Origin: Thalassobaculum sp. OXR-137
GTDB taxonomy: Bacteria > Pseudomonadota > Alphaproteobacteria > Thalassobaculales > Thalassobaculaceae
DNA: 64,000 nt
Reading direction: 5' to 3'
NCBI RefSeq assembly: GCF_034377285.1
Contig: NZ_CP139715.1
Location: 4,014,001 to 4,078,000 of the forward strand
The notes below the pieces were generated by a model that saw only the letters and a list, made by a program, of their open reading frames with translations, was not told the DNA's origin and made no database searches. Both the position numbers and the translations under genes were made by a program. Numbering within the stretch: the first letter of the stretch is position 1; the number at the start of each line of letters is the position of its first letter. Shown here in pieces: positions 47,833 to 56,230 of this stretch.

Positions 47833-49458
47833 CTACATCGCGACGGCCTGCTCGCGCAGGACGAATTTCTGGATCTTGCCGGTGGAGGTCTTCGGCAGGT
47901 CGGTGAAGACGATGGTCTTCGGCACCTTGAAATGCGCCATGTTCTCCCGGCAGAAGGCCACCACCTCCTCCTCGGTCAGCTCGGCTCCCGGCTTCGGGGT
48001 GACGAAGGCGCAGGGGGTTTCGCCCCATTTCTCGTCCGGCCGGGCGACCACCGCCGCCTCCATGATCTTGGGATGGCGGAACAGCACGTCCTCCACCTCC
48101 AGGGACGAGATGTTCTCGCCGCCGGAGATGATGATGTCCTTGGAGCGGTCCTTCACCTCGGCATAGCCGTCGGGATGCATCACCGCCAGGTCGCCGGAAC
48201 GGAACCAGCCGTCGACGAAGGCCTTGGCGGTGGCGGCCGGGTTCTTCAGGTAGCCCTTCATCACCGTGTTGCCGCGGATGGCGATCTCGCCGATCGTCGC
48301 CCCGTCGCGCGGCACGTCCTCGCCGGTCTCCGGATCGACCACGCGGAATCCCTCCAGCGTCGGATAGCCGACACCCTGGCGGGCCATCTTGCGGGCCTTG
48401 TCATCGAGCATCAGCTCGTTCCATTCCGGCGGCCAGGCGCAGATGCCCGACGGGCCGTAGGTCTCGGTCAGGCCGTAGAGATGCACGACCTTGAAGCCCA
48501 TCTGCTCCATGCCGGAGATCACCGCGCTGGGCGGGGCGGCGCCGCCGGTGCCGATATGGATCTCGTGCTCGAAGCGGCGCTTCACGTCGTCCGGGGCGTG
48601 GATCAGCATGGTCAGCACGATCGGCGCGCCGCACATATGGGTGACCGTGTGCTCGCCGATCAGCTCGAAGATCAGCTTCGGGTCGACCTTGCGCAGGCAG
48701 ACATGGGTGCCGCAGGCGGCCGTGACGCCCCAGGTGAAGGTCCAGCCGTTGCAGTGGAACATCGGCAGGGTCCACAGATACCGGGCGTTCCGGTCGACCT
48801 GGAAGGCGATGGCGTTGCCCATGCCGTTCAGATAGGCGCCGCGGTGGTGATAGACCACGCCCTTGGGATCGCCGGTGGTGCCCGAGGTGTAGTTCAGACA
48901 GATCGCCTGCCACTCGTCCGCCGGCCAGGACCAGGCGAAGTCCGGATCGCCCTCGGCCAGGAACGCCTCGTACTCGCACTCGCCGAGCGGATCGCCGCTT
49001 TCGGCCAGGATGTCGTCGATCCAGACCACGGTCGGATCGCCCTTCGACTGCGACAGGGCCTGGGACATGACGCCCGTGAACTCGCGATCGACCAGCACGA
49101 TCTTGGCCGCACCGTGGTCCAGGATGAAGGCCACCGTGGCGGCATCGAGCCGGGTGTTGATGGCGTTCAGCACGCCGCCGGACATCGGCACGCCGTAATG
49201 CGCTTCCAGCATCGCCGGCGTGTTCGGCGCCAGGATCGCAACGGTGTCGCCGACCCCGATCCCGCGCCGGGTCAGGGCCGAGGCCAGCCGCCGGGCCCGG
49301 GCATAGGTCTGCGCATAGGTCTGACGCAGGGTGCCGTGGATGACGGCGACCTTGTCCGGATAGGTATGGGCGGCCCGCGCCAGGAAGTCGCTCGGCGTCA
49401 GCGGCGCGTAGTTGGCCGGCGTGCGGTCCAGGTCGCGGTCGTAGATGGAGGCGGTCAT
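47833..49458 (-). CDS. acyl-CoA synthetase (AMP-binding)
   Basis: The enzyme activates a carboxylic acid to its acyl-CoA through an acyl-adenylate. The 541-residue protein has the ANL-family motifs in order: YTSGTTGDPKGVVY (about 188), GLTETYGPSGI, GWFRSGDLAVMHPDGYAEVKDRSKD and the catalytic Lys in KTSTGKIQKF (about 525). Overall pattern (LPMFHCNGWTFTWGVTAACGTHVCLRKV) is that of medium/long-chain or DmdB-like ligases, but the substrate cannot be fixed. The ATG at 49458 has AAGGA upstream. An ATG at 49482 is an alternative. Confidence 0.9.
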   Translation of the reverse strand: MTASIYDRDLDRTPANYAPLTPSDFLARAAHTYPDKVAVIHGTLRQTYAQTYARARRLASALTRRGIGVGDTVAILAPNTPAMLEAHYGVPMSGGVLNAINTRLDAATVAFILDHGAAKIVLVDREFTGVMSQALSQSKGDPTVVWIDDILAESGDPLGECEYEAFLAEGDPDFAWSWPADEWQAICLNYTSGTTGDPKGVVYHHRGAYLNGMGNAIAFQVDRNARYLWTLPMFHCNGWTFTWGVTAACGTHVCLRKVDPKLIFELIGEHTVTHMCGAPIVLTMLIHAPDDVKRRFEHEIHIGTGGAAPPSAVISGMEQMGFKVVHLYGLTETYGPSGICAWPPEWNELMLDDKARKMARQGVGYPTLEGFRVVDPETGEDVPRDGATIGEIAIRGNTVMKGYLKNPAATAKAFVDGWFRSGDLAVMHPDGYAEVKDRSKDIIISGGENISSLEVEDVLFRHPKIMEAAVVARPDEKWGETPCAFVTPKPGAELTEEEVVAFCRENMAHFKVPKTIVFTDLPKTSTGKIQKFVLREQAVAM

Positions 49459-49528
49459 CGTCGGTCGGTCCTTGGCGGGCATTCGTCGGGGACGGAAGCC
49501 TCAACCATTTCCGTGGGCCGGACAAAGG

Positions 49529-50149
49529 TCAAGCGTCCGATCCGGGATCCGGCCTCCCGGCGAGCCAGCAGACCGGGCTGCGGGCGATCCAGGCGATCAC
49601 CTCCGCCTTGTCGGTCATGCCGAGCTTCGACTGGATGTTCTTGAGGTGCCAGCGCACGGTGCTGACCTTGGTGCCGCGGTCCCGCGCGATTCCGGCCAGG
49701 TTCCGCCCGGCGAGCATGCCGAACAGAACCGCCTGTTCGGCCGGCGTGATATCGCCCTCAAGGGTCGGGTCGGCGGGACCGGCTGTCGAGACCGCGACCA
49801 GATACGCCTTGTGATTGCACCCTGCCAGCGCCCGCACACCGACGATCCGGGGGCCGGCGGCTCCGTCTCCCAGATCGACCACGAACCGCGTGCCGGAGCC
49901 GGACGCCGTGTCGATCCTCAGCCGCCGCCACATCCTCTCACCGGTGTCGCAGGCTAGAAGGTCGAGGAACAGGCGGTTGGCGTGAACGACCCGCTTTCCG
50001 GCATCCACGATGGCGGCGGGAAAGCCGAGCGCGTCGATCACCGCCCCGACCGCCGCCCCCGACTGGTTCTCTGCCGCGTCGTTCACCGCTTCCTGCACCC
50101 GCCGAAGGACGGCCTCCCGGATGGGAGGCGCCACAATCTTACCGTGCAC
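49529..50149 (-). CDS. LuxR-type transcriptional regulator
   Basis: A 206-residue protein with a PAS-like sensor half (about 30-120; GFPAAIVDAGKRVVHANRLFLDLL) and a C-terminal LuxR/GerE helix-turn-helix (about 135-190; LTPAEQAVLFGMLAG-like start, VRWHLKNIQSKLGM recognition helix). No autoinducer-binding residues or receiver domain are seen. It starts at a GTG and is divergent from the first small secreted-protein gene (88-base gap), which it may control. Confidence 0.8.
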   Translation of the reverse strand: MHGKIVAPPIREAVLRRVQEAVNDAAENQSGAAVGAVIDALGFPAAIVDAGKRVVHANRLFLDLLACDTGERMWRRLRIDTASGSGTRFVVDLGDGAAGPRIVGVRALAGCNHKAYLVAVSTAGPADPTLEGDITPAEQAVLFGMLAGRNLAGIARDRGTKVSTVRWHLKNIQSKLGMTDKAEVIAWIARSPVCWLAGRPDPGSDA

Positions 50150-50237
50150 CTACTATCGATGAATATCCCGTTATTCGCAACTGTTTGAAGCAGCGGGATG
50201 AGGCCGCACGCGGCCGAACGATCAACAGGAGACCACG

Positions 50238-50615
50238 ATGAGACATTCATTCCTCGCGTTGACCTGCAGCATAGCCGCACTCGCCTCAGCACTCCTTCTG
50301 GCAGACACAAAGCCGGCTACAGCAGCCTGCGCAATCGGGCAGAACCATTTCCGGTATCACAACGGTGAGGATCAGTGGCCGGCGACGTCCAGCGCCGCAG
50401 CAGTTCGCACCGCCTATGCCAATGCCACCTGCACCTTGGCCTCGACGGTCCACCAGACGGGAGCGGCCTGCCGCGGCGGCATGGGCAACAACCACATCAC
50501 GGTCGATGTGAACGGCGTCCGCTATCACGTCTTCGGCTACGCCGTGGCGAACAACAACGCCCGCTATTGCACCACCACCGTCATCAACAATCAGGTGGTG
50601 GTGGTCAACAACTAG
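50238..50615 (+). CDS. small secreted four-cysteine protein (paralog 1)
   Basis: A 125-residue protein with a signal peptide (SFLALTCSIAALASALLLA, cleavage likely after ATA). The mature part of about 95 residues has four Cys, motifs SSAAAVRTAYAN, GAACRGGMGNNHITVDV and a C-terminal CTTT followed by an Asn/Val-rich end. It shares the order and spacing of these motifs with the next gene, so the two are paralogs. CAGGAGA lies 7 bases before the ATG. Function unknown. Confidence 0.75.
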   Translation: MRHSFLALTCSIAALASALLLADTKPATAACAIGQNHFRYHNGEDQWPATSSAAAVRTAYANATCTLASTVHQTGAACRGGMGNNHITVDVNGVRYHVFGYAVANNNARYCTTTVINNQVVVVNN

Positions 50616-50741
50616 CTCTGTAGCCAGTCCGCTTCTCTGTCAGCGTCCCTCCGGTGATGGGATATCCGTTCGGGGTTCTTTTCAGACGCTGATCTCGCGC
50701 AGGTCGGACATTTGCGTCATCAGACATCGAAAGGAATCGCC

Positions 50742-51125
50742 ATGAAGACGGTTGTCGTCACGCTCGCATTGGGAGTCATCGGCCTACTCGCGATGGCCGC
50801 GATGCCACATCCTGCCGTCGCGGCAGGCTGCCCCCTCATCGGCGACGTCGGAGGGACAATCGACCCGGACATTGAGGAACATGCGGCCAGTTCCAGCGCC
50901 CGGGCGGTCCGGGATGCCTACCACAACAACAGATGCAGAGTGTCCTGGGGATGGCACGACGACGGCACGGAATGCATTCCCGGAAATGGTAAGAACCACA
51001 TGACGGTTCGCGTCTATCACAATCAGAACGATTACACCTCCTATCACCTTTTCGAGTACCCAGGCCCAGGCACTGATCTTCTTTGCACCACAGCCACGGC
51101 TGGCGGTAACCCGATCGTGAACTAG
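50742..51125 (+). CDS. small secreted four-cysteine protein (paralog 2)
   Basis: A 127-residue protein with a signal peptide (TLALGVIGLLAMAAM, cleavage after AVA). The mature part has four Cys and the motifs SSARAVRDAYHNNRC, GTECIPGNGKNHMTVRV and LLCTTAT, in the same order as in paralog 1. AAAGGAA lies 6 bases before the ATG at 50742, which decides the start over an upstream in-frame GTG. The 126-base gap after paralog 1 may hold its own promoter. Function unknown. Confidence 0.75.
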   Translation: MKTVVVTLALGVIGLLAMAAMPHPAVAAGCPLIGDVGGTIDPDIEEHAASSSARAVRDAYHNNRCRVSWGWHDDGTECIPGNGKNHMTVRVYHNQNDYTSYHLFEYPGPGTDLLCTTATAGGNPIVN

Positions 51126-51227
51126 GTAGTGTGGGGCCTACTCCCATCCGATCTAAACCGTTCGTTCCCCCGGCGCGGTCGCCATAGACCGGTTGTCTGC
51201 GCCGGGGGTGCACGTTAGGGTCTGACC

Positions 51228-51887
51228 ATGCGTATCGATATTTTCTCAGACGTCGTGTGCCCCTGGTGCTTCATCGGCAAGCGCCGGCTGGAGCGCGCCC
51301 TCGCCCAGCGGCCCCAGGATCAGGTGGAGATCCACTGGCGGGCCTTTCAGCTCAACCCGGACATGCCGGTGCAGGGGATGCCGCGGCAGACCTACCTGCA
51401 GACCAAGTTCGGCGGACCGGAGCGCGCGGCGCAGATCTACGACACGATCCGCGAGAACGGGCGCAAGGAAGGCCTGGACTTCCAGTTCGAGAAGATCGGC
51501 ACCACGCCGAACACCGTGCGGGCGCACCGGTTGATCCGTTTCGCCACGGAACGCGGCGCCTCCGACGCCCTGGTGGAGAAGCTGTTCACCGGCTACTTCT
51601 ATGACGGCAAGAACATCGGCGACGTGCAGACCCTGGCGGACATCGCCGCCGAGGCCGGACTCGACCGGGACGAGGCGGAGACCTTCCTGACCGGCAACGA
51701 CGGGGTGGCCGACGTGCTGGCGGAAACCCGTTTCGCCTATGAGAACGGTATCAACGGCGTGCCCTGCTTCATCTTCGACCGGCGCTACGCGCTGGCCGGG
51801 GCGCAGGAGCCGGAGGCGTTCTTCCCGCTGTTCGAGCTGGTTCAGAACGAAGCCGCCGGCAAGCCGGTCGCCGCCAACACGGCCTGA
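51228..51887 (+). CDS. DsbA-family oxidoreductase (FrnE-like)
   Basis: A 219-residue thioredoxin-fold protein with a helical insert. The redox motif is Cys11-Pro-Trp-Cys14 in SDVVCPWCFIGKRRLE, and GVPCFIF carries the cis-Pro loop. There is no signal peptide, so it is a cytoplasmic FrnE-like member rather than periplasmic DsbA. FrnE proteins act as disulfide isomerases or as GST-like enzymes, and the substrate here is unknown. It ends 9 bases before the end of the convergent ABC pseudogene. Confidence 0.9.
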   Translation: MRIDIFSDVVCPWCFIGKRRLERALAQRPQDQVEIHWRAFQLNPDMPVQGMPRQTYLQTKFGGPERAAQIYDTIRENGRKEGLDFQFEKIGTTPNTVRAHRLIRFATERGASDALVEKLFTGYFYDGKNIGDVQTLADIAAEAGLDRDEAETFLTGNDGVADVLAETRFAYENGINGVPCFIFDRRYALAGAQEPEAFFPLFELVQNEAAGKPVAANTA

Positions 51888-52827
51888 GCCGCGCGCTCAG
51901 CCGGCTTTGTCGTCCGCGCCGGCCCGGTCGTCCATCCAGCTCGCCACCTTGTCGTGCTTCACGTCGGTCTGGGCGTAGGTGCGGTAGTAGTTGATCAGGT
52001 CTCGCAGCGGCTCGCCCATGCGGTTGAAGCCGGAGATGAAGGCGACGATCACGCCGACCTCGGTCCTGCCCTGCACCACCATCCAGCCGCCGAAGCCCAG
52101 CACCATCAGCGGTGCCGCGGCGTTGAGGAAGTTGAGCACCACCTTGCCGAGGAACTTCCACAGGAAGAACCGCATCCGGTTGCCGAAGATCCGGCGGATG
52201 TCGTTGTCGGTCCGGCGCTGGTCGTCCTCGTCCTCGGACTGTTCAGCCACGTCCTCGCTGAGCGAGCGGATCAGGTCGACCCGCTTGTCCACCAGAGCGT
52301 TCAGCTTGCGCTGAATCAGAGGGATCACGAGGATCTGCGGCCCGAGGAAGGCGACGCTCACCAGCGCGATCATCGGCTCCACCGCCACCATGTAGACGAC
52401 GATGGCGACAAGAACGCCGACCTGGGCCAGCGGGTCCGAGATGCCGTCGCCGACGAAGCCGCCGATGGCTTCCAGCTCGTGATTGACGATCGAGACCGCG
52501 GTGCCGTTCCGCCCCTCGCCCTTGGTCTCCCGGCCATGCAGGTTGATGATGTGGCGGCGGCAATAGGCGATGGCGCTCTCCGCCAGCCAGCCCTGATAGA
52601 CCCGCAGCGTGAACTTCACGATGCCGTTCAGGCTGATGACGCCGAGATAGATCATCGCCAGGGTGAGAAGCAGGTCTGCGTTCCCCTGGGCGAGCGCGTC
52701 GTCGATGATCCGGCGCTGCAGCTCCAGCGGAACCACGGTGAGCCCCGCAACCAGAAGCGCCAGAGCGCAGGCCGGAAGCTGATACCAGCCGCTCATGCGC
52801 CACATGAACGACGCCAGGTTGGACGCC

Positions 52828-52880
52828 TGTTGATACCGGAGTGAATCTCCCCAGAACCGCCGTTTGAAAATTCCCCAGTT
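52828..52880. repeat. IS21 left terminal inverted repeat
   Basis: This end begins TGTTGATACCGG and holds two CCCCAG repeats (52852-52857 and 52873-52878). It pairs with the right end at 55116-55168 at 38 of 53 positions, and is preceded by the duplicated target GACGCC. Confidence 0.9.
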
Positions 52881-52889
52881 GGCGTGTCG

Positions 52890-52921
52890 CCGGTCATCCG
52901 GGGCGCGCCCCGGATGACCGG
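52890..52921. repeat. perfect 32-base palindrome in the IS leader
   Basis: Both halves (52890-52905 and 52906-52921) are exact reverse complements. It lies between the left end and istA. Its core GTCATCCGGGG is also found as an arm of the hairpin at 47713-47722, so it may be a genomic palindromic repeat carried by the element, or an IS regulatory hairpin. Confidence 0.9.
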
Positions 52922-52970
52922 CGGCGGCGAGTTGCCGATGCTCCTCTCGGTCGGCGAGAGGAGTTCGGCG

Positions 52971-54239
52971 GTGATCAAACTGGGAGAGATGCTCATGATC
53001 TTGGAACTGCATCGGCAGGGGCTGTCTATATCGGCGATCGCACGGGAGAGCGGGTTCGACCGCAAGACCGTTCGTCGCTACATCGAGCGCGGCCTGGAGC
53101 CACCGAGCTATGGCCCACGCAGGCCACGGTCACGTCTGCTGGATCCGTACACCCCCTATCTGCGCGAACGCGTGATGACGTGGCCTGGCCTGACCGGCGC
53201 CCGGCTGCTGCGAGAATTGCGGGACCTCGGCTATAGCGGCGGCTATACGGCGGTGACGGATTATCTGCGTGATATCCGTCCCGCGCCGACACCGGGTTAT
53301 GAGATCCGCTTCGAGACACCTCCCGGTCAGCAAGGACAGGTCGACTTTGCTCAGTTCCAGGTGGTGTTCACCGATGAGCCGGAACAGCCGCGGATCGTGT
53401 GGCTGTTCTCGCTGGTCCTGGGGCATAGCCGCCTGATCTGGGCACGGTTCGTCGCCCATCAGGACCTAGCGACAGTGCTGCGCTGCCACGTCGCCGCCTT
53501 CGACGCGATCGGCGGCGTGCCACGCGAGCTTCTCTACGACCGCATGAAGACGGCGGTGATCGGCGAAGCTGCTGACGGGGAGCCGCGCGGCATCGTCTAC
53601 AACAGGGCCCTTGTGGATCTGGCCCGCCACTATGGCTTCCACCCGCGCGCGTGCCAGCCCTACCGGGCCAAGACCAAGGGCAAGGTCGAGCGGCCGTTCC
53701 GATACATCCGCGAGGACTTCTTCTTGGCCCGTTCGTTCCGCAACCTGGACGATCTGAACGAGCAGCTGCGGCGCTGGCTGGACAGTGTCGCCAATCCCAG
53801 GGTGCATGCCACAACCCGGCGGGTCGTGAACGAGGCGTTCGCCGAGGAGAAGCCGCACCTGCTGGTTCTGCCTCTGGCGCCGTTCCGCTCCGTACTACGT
53901 CTGGAGCGACGGATCTCCCGGGAAGGGATGGTAAGCGTCGGTGGCAACTTCTACAGCGTTCCGGATGCCACCCGGCGGCGCACGGTCGAGGTGCACACGC
54001 TCGCCCAGGAGATCAGGATCTTCGAGGACGGCACGTTGATCGCGACCCATCCGGTCCTGGAAGGCCGCCACCAGCGCCGGGTGGCTCCTGGACACCGAAA
54101 AGGAGGGGGCTCCACAGGACGAAGACGTGGAGCCGACGGAGATGTGGTCGTCAGCCGAACCGGCGACGTGGTCGCTCAGCGCTCCCTGGAGTTCTACGAC
54201 GCTGTCGCTCGCCGTCTTGCCCGGGAGTGCCGGTCATGA
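52971..54239 (+). CDS. istA: IS21-family transposase IstA
   Basis: IstA catalyses transposition. The 422-residue protein (GTG start with GAGGAG 7 bases upstream) has an N-terminal helix-turn-helix (LSISAIARESGFDRKTVRRYI) and an RNase H-like core with the acidic triad at about Asp125 (GQVDFAQ), Asp190 (LLYDRM) and Glu240 (KGKVERPFRY). An earlier in-frame ATG at 52884 would add 29 residues across the palindrome and is less likely. Its stop overlaps the istB start. Confidence 0.93.
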   Translation: MIKLGEMLMILELHRQGLSISAIARESGFDRKTVRRYIERGLEPPSYGPRRPRSRLLDPYTPYLRERVMTWPGLTGARLLRELRDLGYSGGYTAVTDYLRDIRPAPTPGYEIRFETPPGQQGQVDFAQFQVVFTDEPEQPRIVWLFSLVLGHSRLIWARFVAHQDLATVLRCHVAAFDAIGGVPRELLYDRMKTAVIGEAADGEPRGIVYNRALVDLARHYGFHPRACQPYRAKTKGKVERPFRYIREDFFLARSFRNLDDLNEQLRRWLDSVANPRVHATTRRVVNEAFAEEKPHLLVLPLAPFRSVLRLERRISREGMVSVGGNFYSVPDATRRRTVEVHTLAQEIRIFEDGTLIATHPVLEGRHQRRVAPGHRKGGGSTGRRRGADGDVVVSRTGDVVAQRSLEFYDAVARRLARECRS

Positions 54240-55108
54240 GCGCTCCAGGTGATCTGACCCCGTCGACCCTGGAGCGGATCCGCCACGATCTGGTCGGTCT
54301 GAAAATGCCACGCGCCCTGGAAGCCCTCGATCAGGTCGTGCGCCGCCTCGAGCACGGGGAGATCGGTGCTCTGGAGGCCATCGACATGCTGCTCGCCGAG
54401 GAACTGACCCTGCGCGAGAACAGCCGCATCAAGACGGCCCTGCGCATGGGCCGACTGGCGACCATCAAGACGCTCTCAGGGTTCGACTTCTCCTTCCAGC
54501 CGTCGCTCGACCGCGATCGTATCCTCACCCTCGCACAACTCGGCTTTATCGGTCGCTGCGAGGTCGTCCACTTCCTCGGCCCGCCCGGCACCGGCAAGAG
54601 CCATCTGGCCATCGCCCTCGGCGTCGAGGCGGTGAAGGCAGGGCGCAGTGTCTACTTTTGCACACTCGCCGACCTGCTCGGGCAACTCGCCCGCGCCGAG
54701 CGCGAGGGACGGCTGACGGAACGCATACGCTTCTTCTGTCGACCGGCTCTGCTGATCGTTGACGAGATCGGCTACCTGCCCGTCGTTCCTGGGGGTGGCA
54801 ACCTGTTCTTCCAGCTGGTCAACGCCCGATACGAGCGTGGTGCGATGGTCCTGACCTCCAACCGCGGCTTTGCCGAATGGGGCGAGGTGTTCGGAGACCC
54901 GGTCGTCGCCACCGCACTCCTCGACCGCCTGCTGCATCATGCTCTGGTCATCCAGATCGAAGGCTCCAGCTACCGGTTGCGCCAGCACGCCGACCTCATG
55001 CCCGAGCACGTCCGCTCCAAGGCTACCATCACACCGCCGACCCCAGCACCGCTACGACGGCCAAGGGGACGGCCGCCCAAAAACGACCACATCACCGCGA
55101 CAACCTGA
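54236..55108 (+). CDS. istB: IS21-family helper ATPase IstB
   Basis: IstB is an AAA+ protein of the DnaC type that selects target DNA for IstA. The 290-residue protein has Walker A GPPGTGKSHLA (about 115), Walker B LLIVDEIGYLP (about 171), and sensor 1 MVLTSNRGF. The C-terminal tail is basic (LRRPRGRPPKN). Its ATG overlaps the istA stop by 4 bases, the usual coupling in this family. Confidence 0.94.
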   Translation: MSAPGDLTPSTLERIRHDLVGLKMPRALEALDQVVRRLEHGEIGALEAIDMLLAEELTLRENSRIKTALRMGRLATIKTLSGFDFSFQPSLDRDRILTLAQLGFIGRCEVVHFLGPPGTGKSHLAIALGVEAVKAGRSVYFCTLADLLGQLARAEREGRLTERIRFFCRPALLIVDEIGYLPVVPGGGNLFFQLVNARYERGAMVLTSNRGFAEWGEVFGDPVVATALLDRLLHHALVIQIEGSSYRLRQHADLMPEHVRSKATITPPTPAPLRRPRGRPPKNDHITATT

Positions 55109-55115
55109 CCGGCGA

Positions 55116-55168
55116 AACTGGGGAAATTTACTTCGGCGCTTCTGGGGAAATTACGGGCGGCATTGACA
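55116..55168. repeat. IS21 right terminal inverted repeat
   Basis: Read inward from 55168 it begins TGTCAATGCCG and contains two CCCCAG repeats in the same spacing as the left end. The second copy of GACGCC follows at 55169-55174. Confidence 0.9.
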
Positions 55169-55225
55169 GACGCCGGCCGGTCGTCGCCCGTCCGGTCGAT
55201 CCGCTTGGGTCTGCTGAGGAACACT

Positions 55226-56158
55226 TCAGATCTCCTGGTACACCTGACCGTAGGAGATGAACGCGAACAGCACGGTCCCTCCGATGACGTTGCCGATCAG
55301 CGCGGGGATGAAGAACCCGAAGACCGCCCCCGACAGGGTGATGCTGTCGGCCATGACCAGGGCCACGATCTCCATGGTGCCTGCGATCACATGCGAGAAC
55401 TCGCACAGCGCGATGATGTAGGCGACCACGAACACCACCGCGAGGGCCGAGCCCTTGCTGTTGGCGTTGACCCAGACCAGGGCGGCCACCAGGAAGCCGG
55501 CACCCACGCCTTTGGTCAGGGTCACGAAGAAGCCGCCGTCGACCGAGTGCCGGCCGAGGTGCAGGATCGCCTCGCGCATGTCATGGGAGATCGAGGGCAG
55601 CCACATCAGGAAGGCGGCGAAGATGGTGACGCCGACGATATTGGCGGCGAGCACGATGCTCCAGTTCCGGGTCAGCGCCAGGAAGTTGGCGCGGGTCGGC
55701 GCATGACAGATCGGCAGGACCGGGGTGATCGTGTTCTCGGTGAAGAGCTGCAGGCGGCCCAGAACCACGATGATGAAGCCGACCGTGTAGCCCATGTCGC
55801 CGACCAGGGAGGCCCAGCCGGCATCGCTGTCCAGCCGCCCCAGGATGGCGGCCTCGGCGATGACGGAAAATCCGATGGCGAGCCCGGCGGCCAGTCCCGA
55901 GAAGGCCAGAGACAGGGTCGGCCGGCGGAGCTCCTCCACCCCGTTCAGCCGAACGACCTCGAACATCTCGTCCGAGGACAGCGGCCGGAGTTCCTCCACC
56001 CGCTGAGCGCTCTTCTCCGCCTCCTCGACATTGGAGCGGGCTTTGGTCACCCGCGCCGGCGATGTGGCACGGGCCTCGTCCGACTCGTGGGGCACGATGT
56101 CTTCGGGGTCACTCCCGTGCGACGCTTTGTTTTCCGGTCCGGGCTTTGATGTGTTCAT
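55226..56158 (-). CDS. formate/nitrite-transporter family channel (YfdC-like)
   Basis: A 310-residue protein with a charged cytoplasmic N terminus of about 75 residues and six membrane segments of the FNT fold. FNT signatures include FSGLAAGLAIGFSVIAEAAI, LFTENTITPV and CEFSHVIAGTMEI. Members move formate, nitrite, hydrosulfide or related small anions. The long N-terminal part and these motifs point to the YfdC-like branch, whose substrate is uncertain. It stops one base before the GTG of the broken ABC gene, so the two were probably co-transcribed. The intact mfd gene follows upstream on the same strand. Confidence 0.85.
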   Translation of the reverse strand: MNTSKPGPENKASHGSDPEDIVPHESDEARATSPARVTKARSNVEEAEKSAQRVEELRPLSSDEMFEVVRLNGVEELRRPTLSLAFSGLAAGLAIGFSVIAEAAILGRLDSDAGWASLVGDMGYTVGFIIVVLGRLQLFTENTITPVLPICHAPTRANFLALTRNWSIVLAANIVGVTIFAAFLMWLPSISHDMREAILHLGRHSVDGGFFVTLTKGVGAGFLVAALVWVNANSKGSALAVVFVVAYIIALCEFSHVIAGTMEIVALVMADSITLSGAVFGFFIPALIGNVIGGTVLFAFISYGQVYQEI

Positions 56159-56230
56159 TCAAGCTACAATGTCGCGGGCGGCCTCCGGTTCCCCGAAAGC
56201 CGCCACCAAGCCGTCGACATCACGGAACTG

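Larger units (their letters stand above)
52828..55168. mobile_element. complete IS21-family insertion sequence
   Basis: A 2341-base element with terminal inverted repeats that begin TGT at both ends: 52828-52880 and 55116-55168 match at 38 of 53 positions and contain the internal CCCCAG repeats usual for this family. Target duplication GACGCC is at 52822-52827 and 55169-55174. It carries istA and istB with overlapping ATGA. All parts appear intact, so it may still move or have moved recently. Confidence 0.95.
51897..55224 (-). pseudogene. ABC transporter membrane-domain gene split by IS21
   Basis: The intact gene is 326 codons when the 2341-base element and one copy of the 6-base duplication are removed: a GTG at 55224 (GGAG 7 bases upstream), then codons to 55175, then 52827 to 51897 in frame. 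The protein has about six membrane segments of the ABC exporter type (ACALALLVAGLTVVPLELQRRIID; VLVAIVVYMVAVEPMIALVSVAF; VLNFLNAAAPLMVLGFGGWMVVQG) but no nucleotide-binding domain, so it needs a separate ATPase or is not a pump. It followed the FNT gene by one base. The 3' part remains open into the element, so a chimeric product from inside the element is possible. Confidence 0.85.

Noticed and set aside
50160-50237. Lux-box-like operator between the LuxR gene and paralog 1
   Set aside because: No clear dyad of the expected length was found, only a short ATCGAT palindrome.
51897-53012. A complete ABC gene starting inside the IS
   Set aside because: The upstream part of this frame is IS end sequence; the authentic N terminus is on the other side of the element at 55224.
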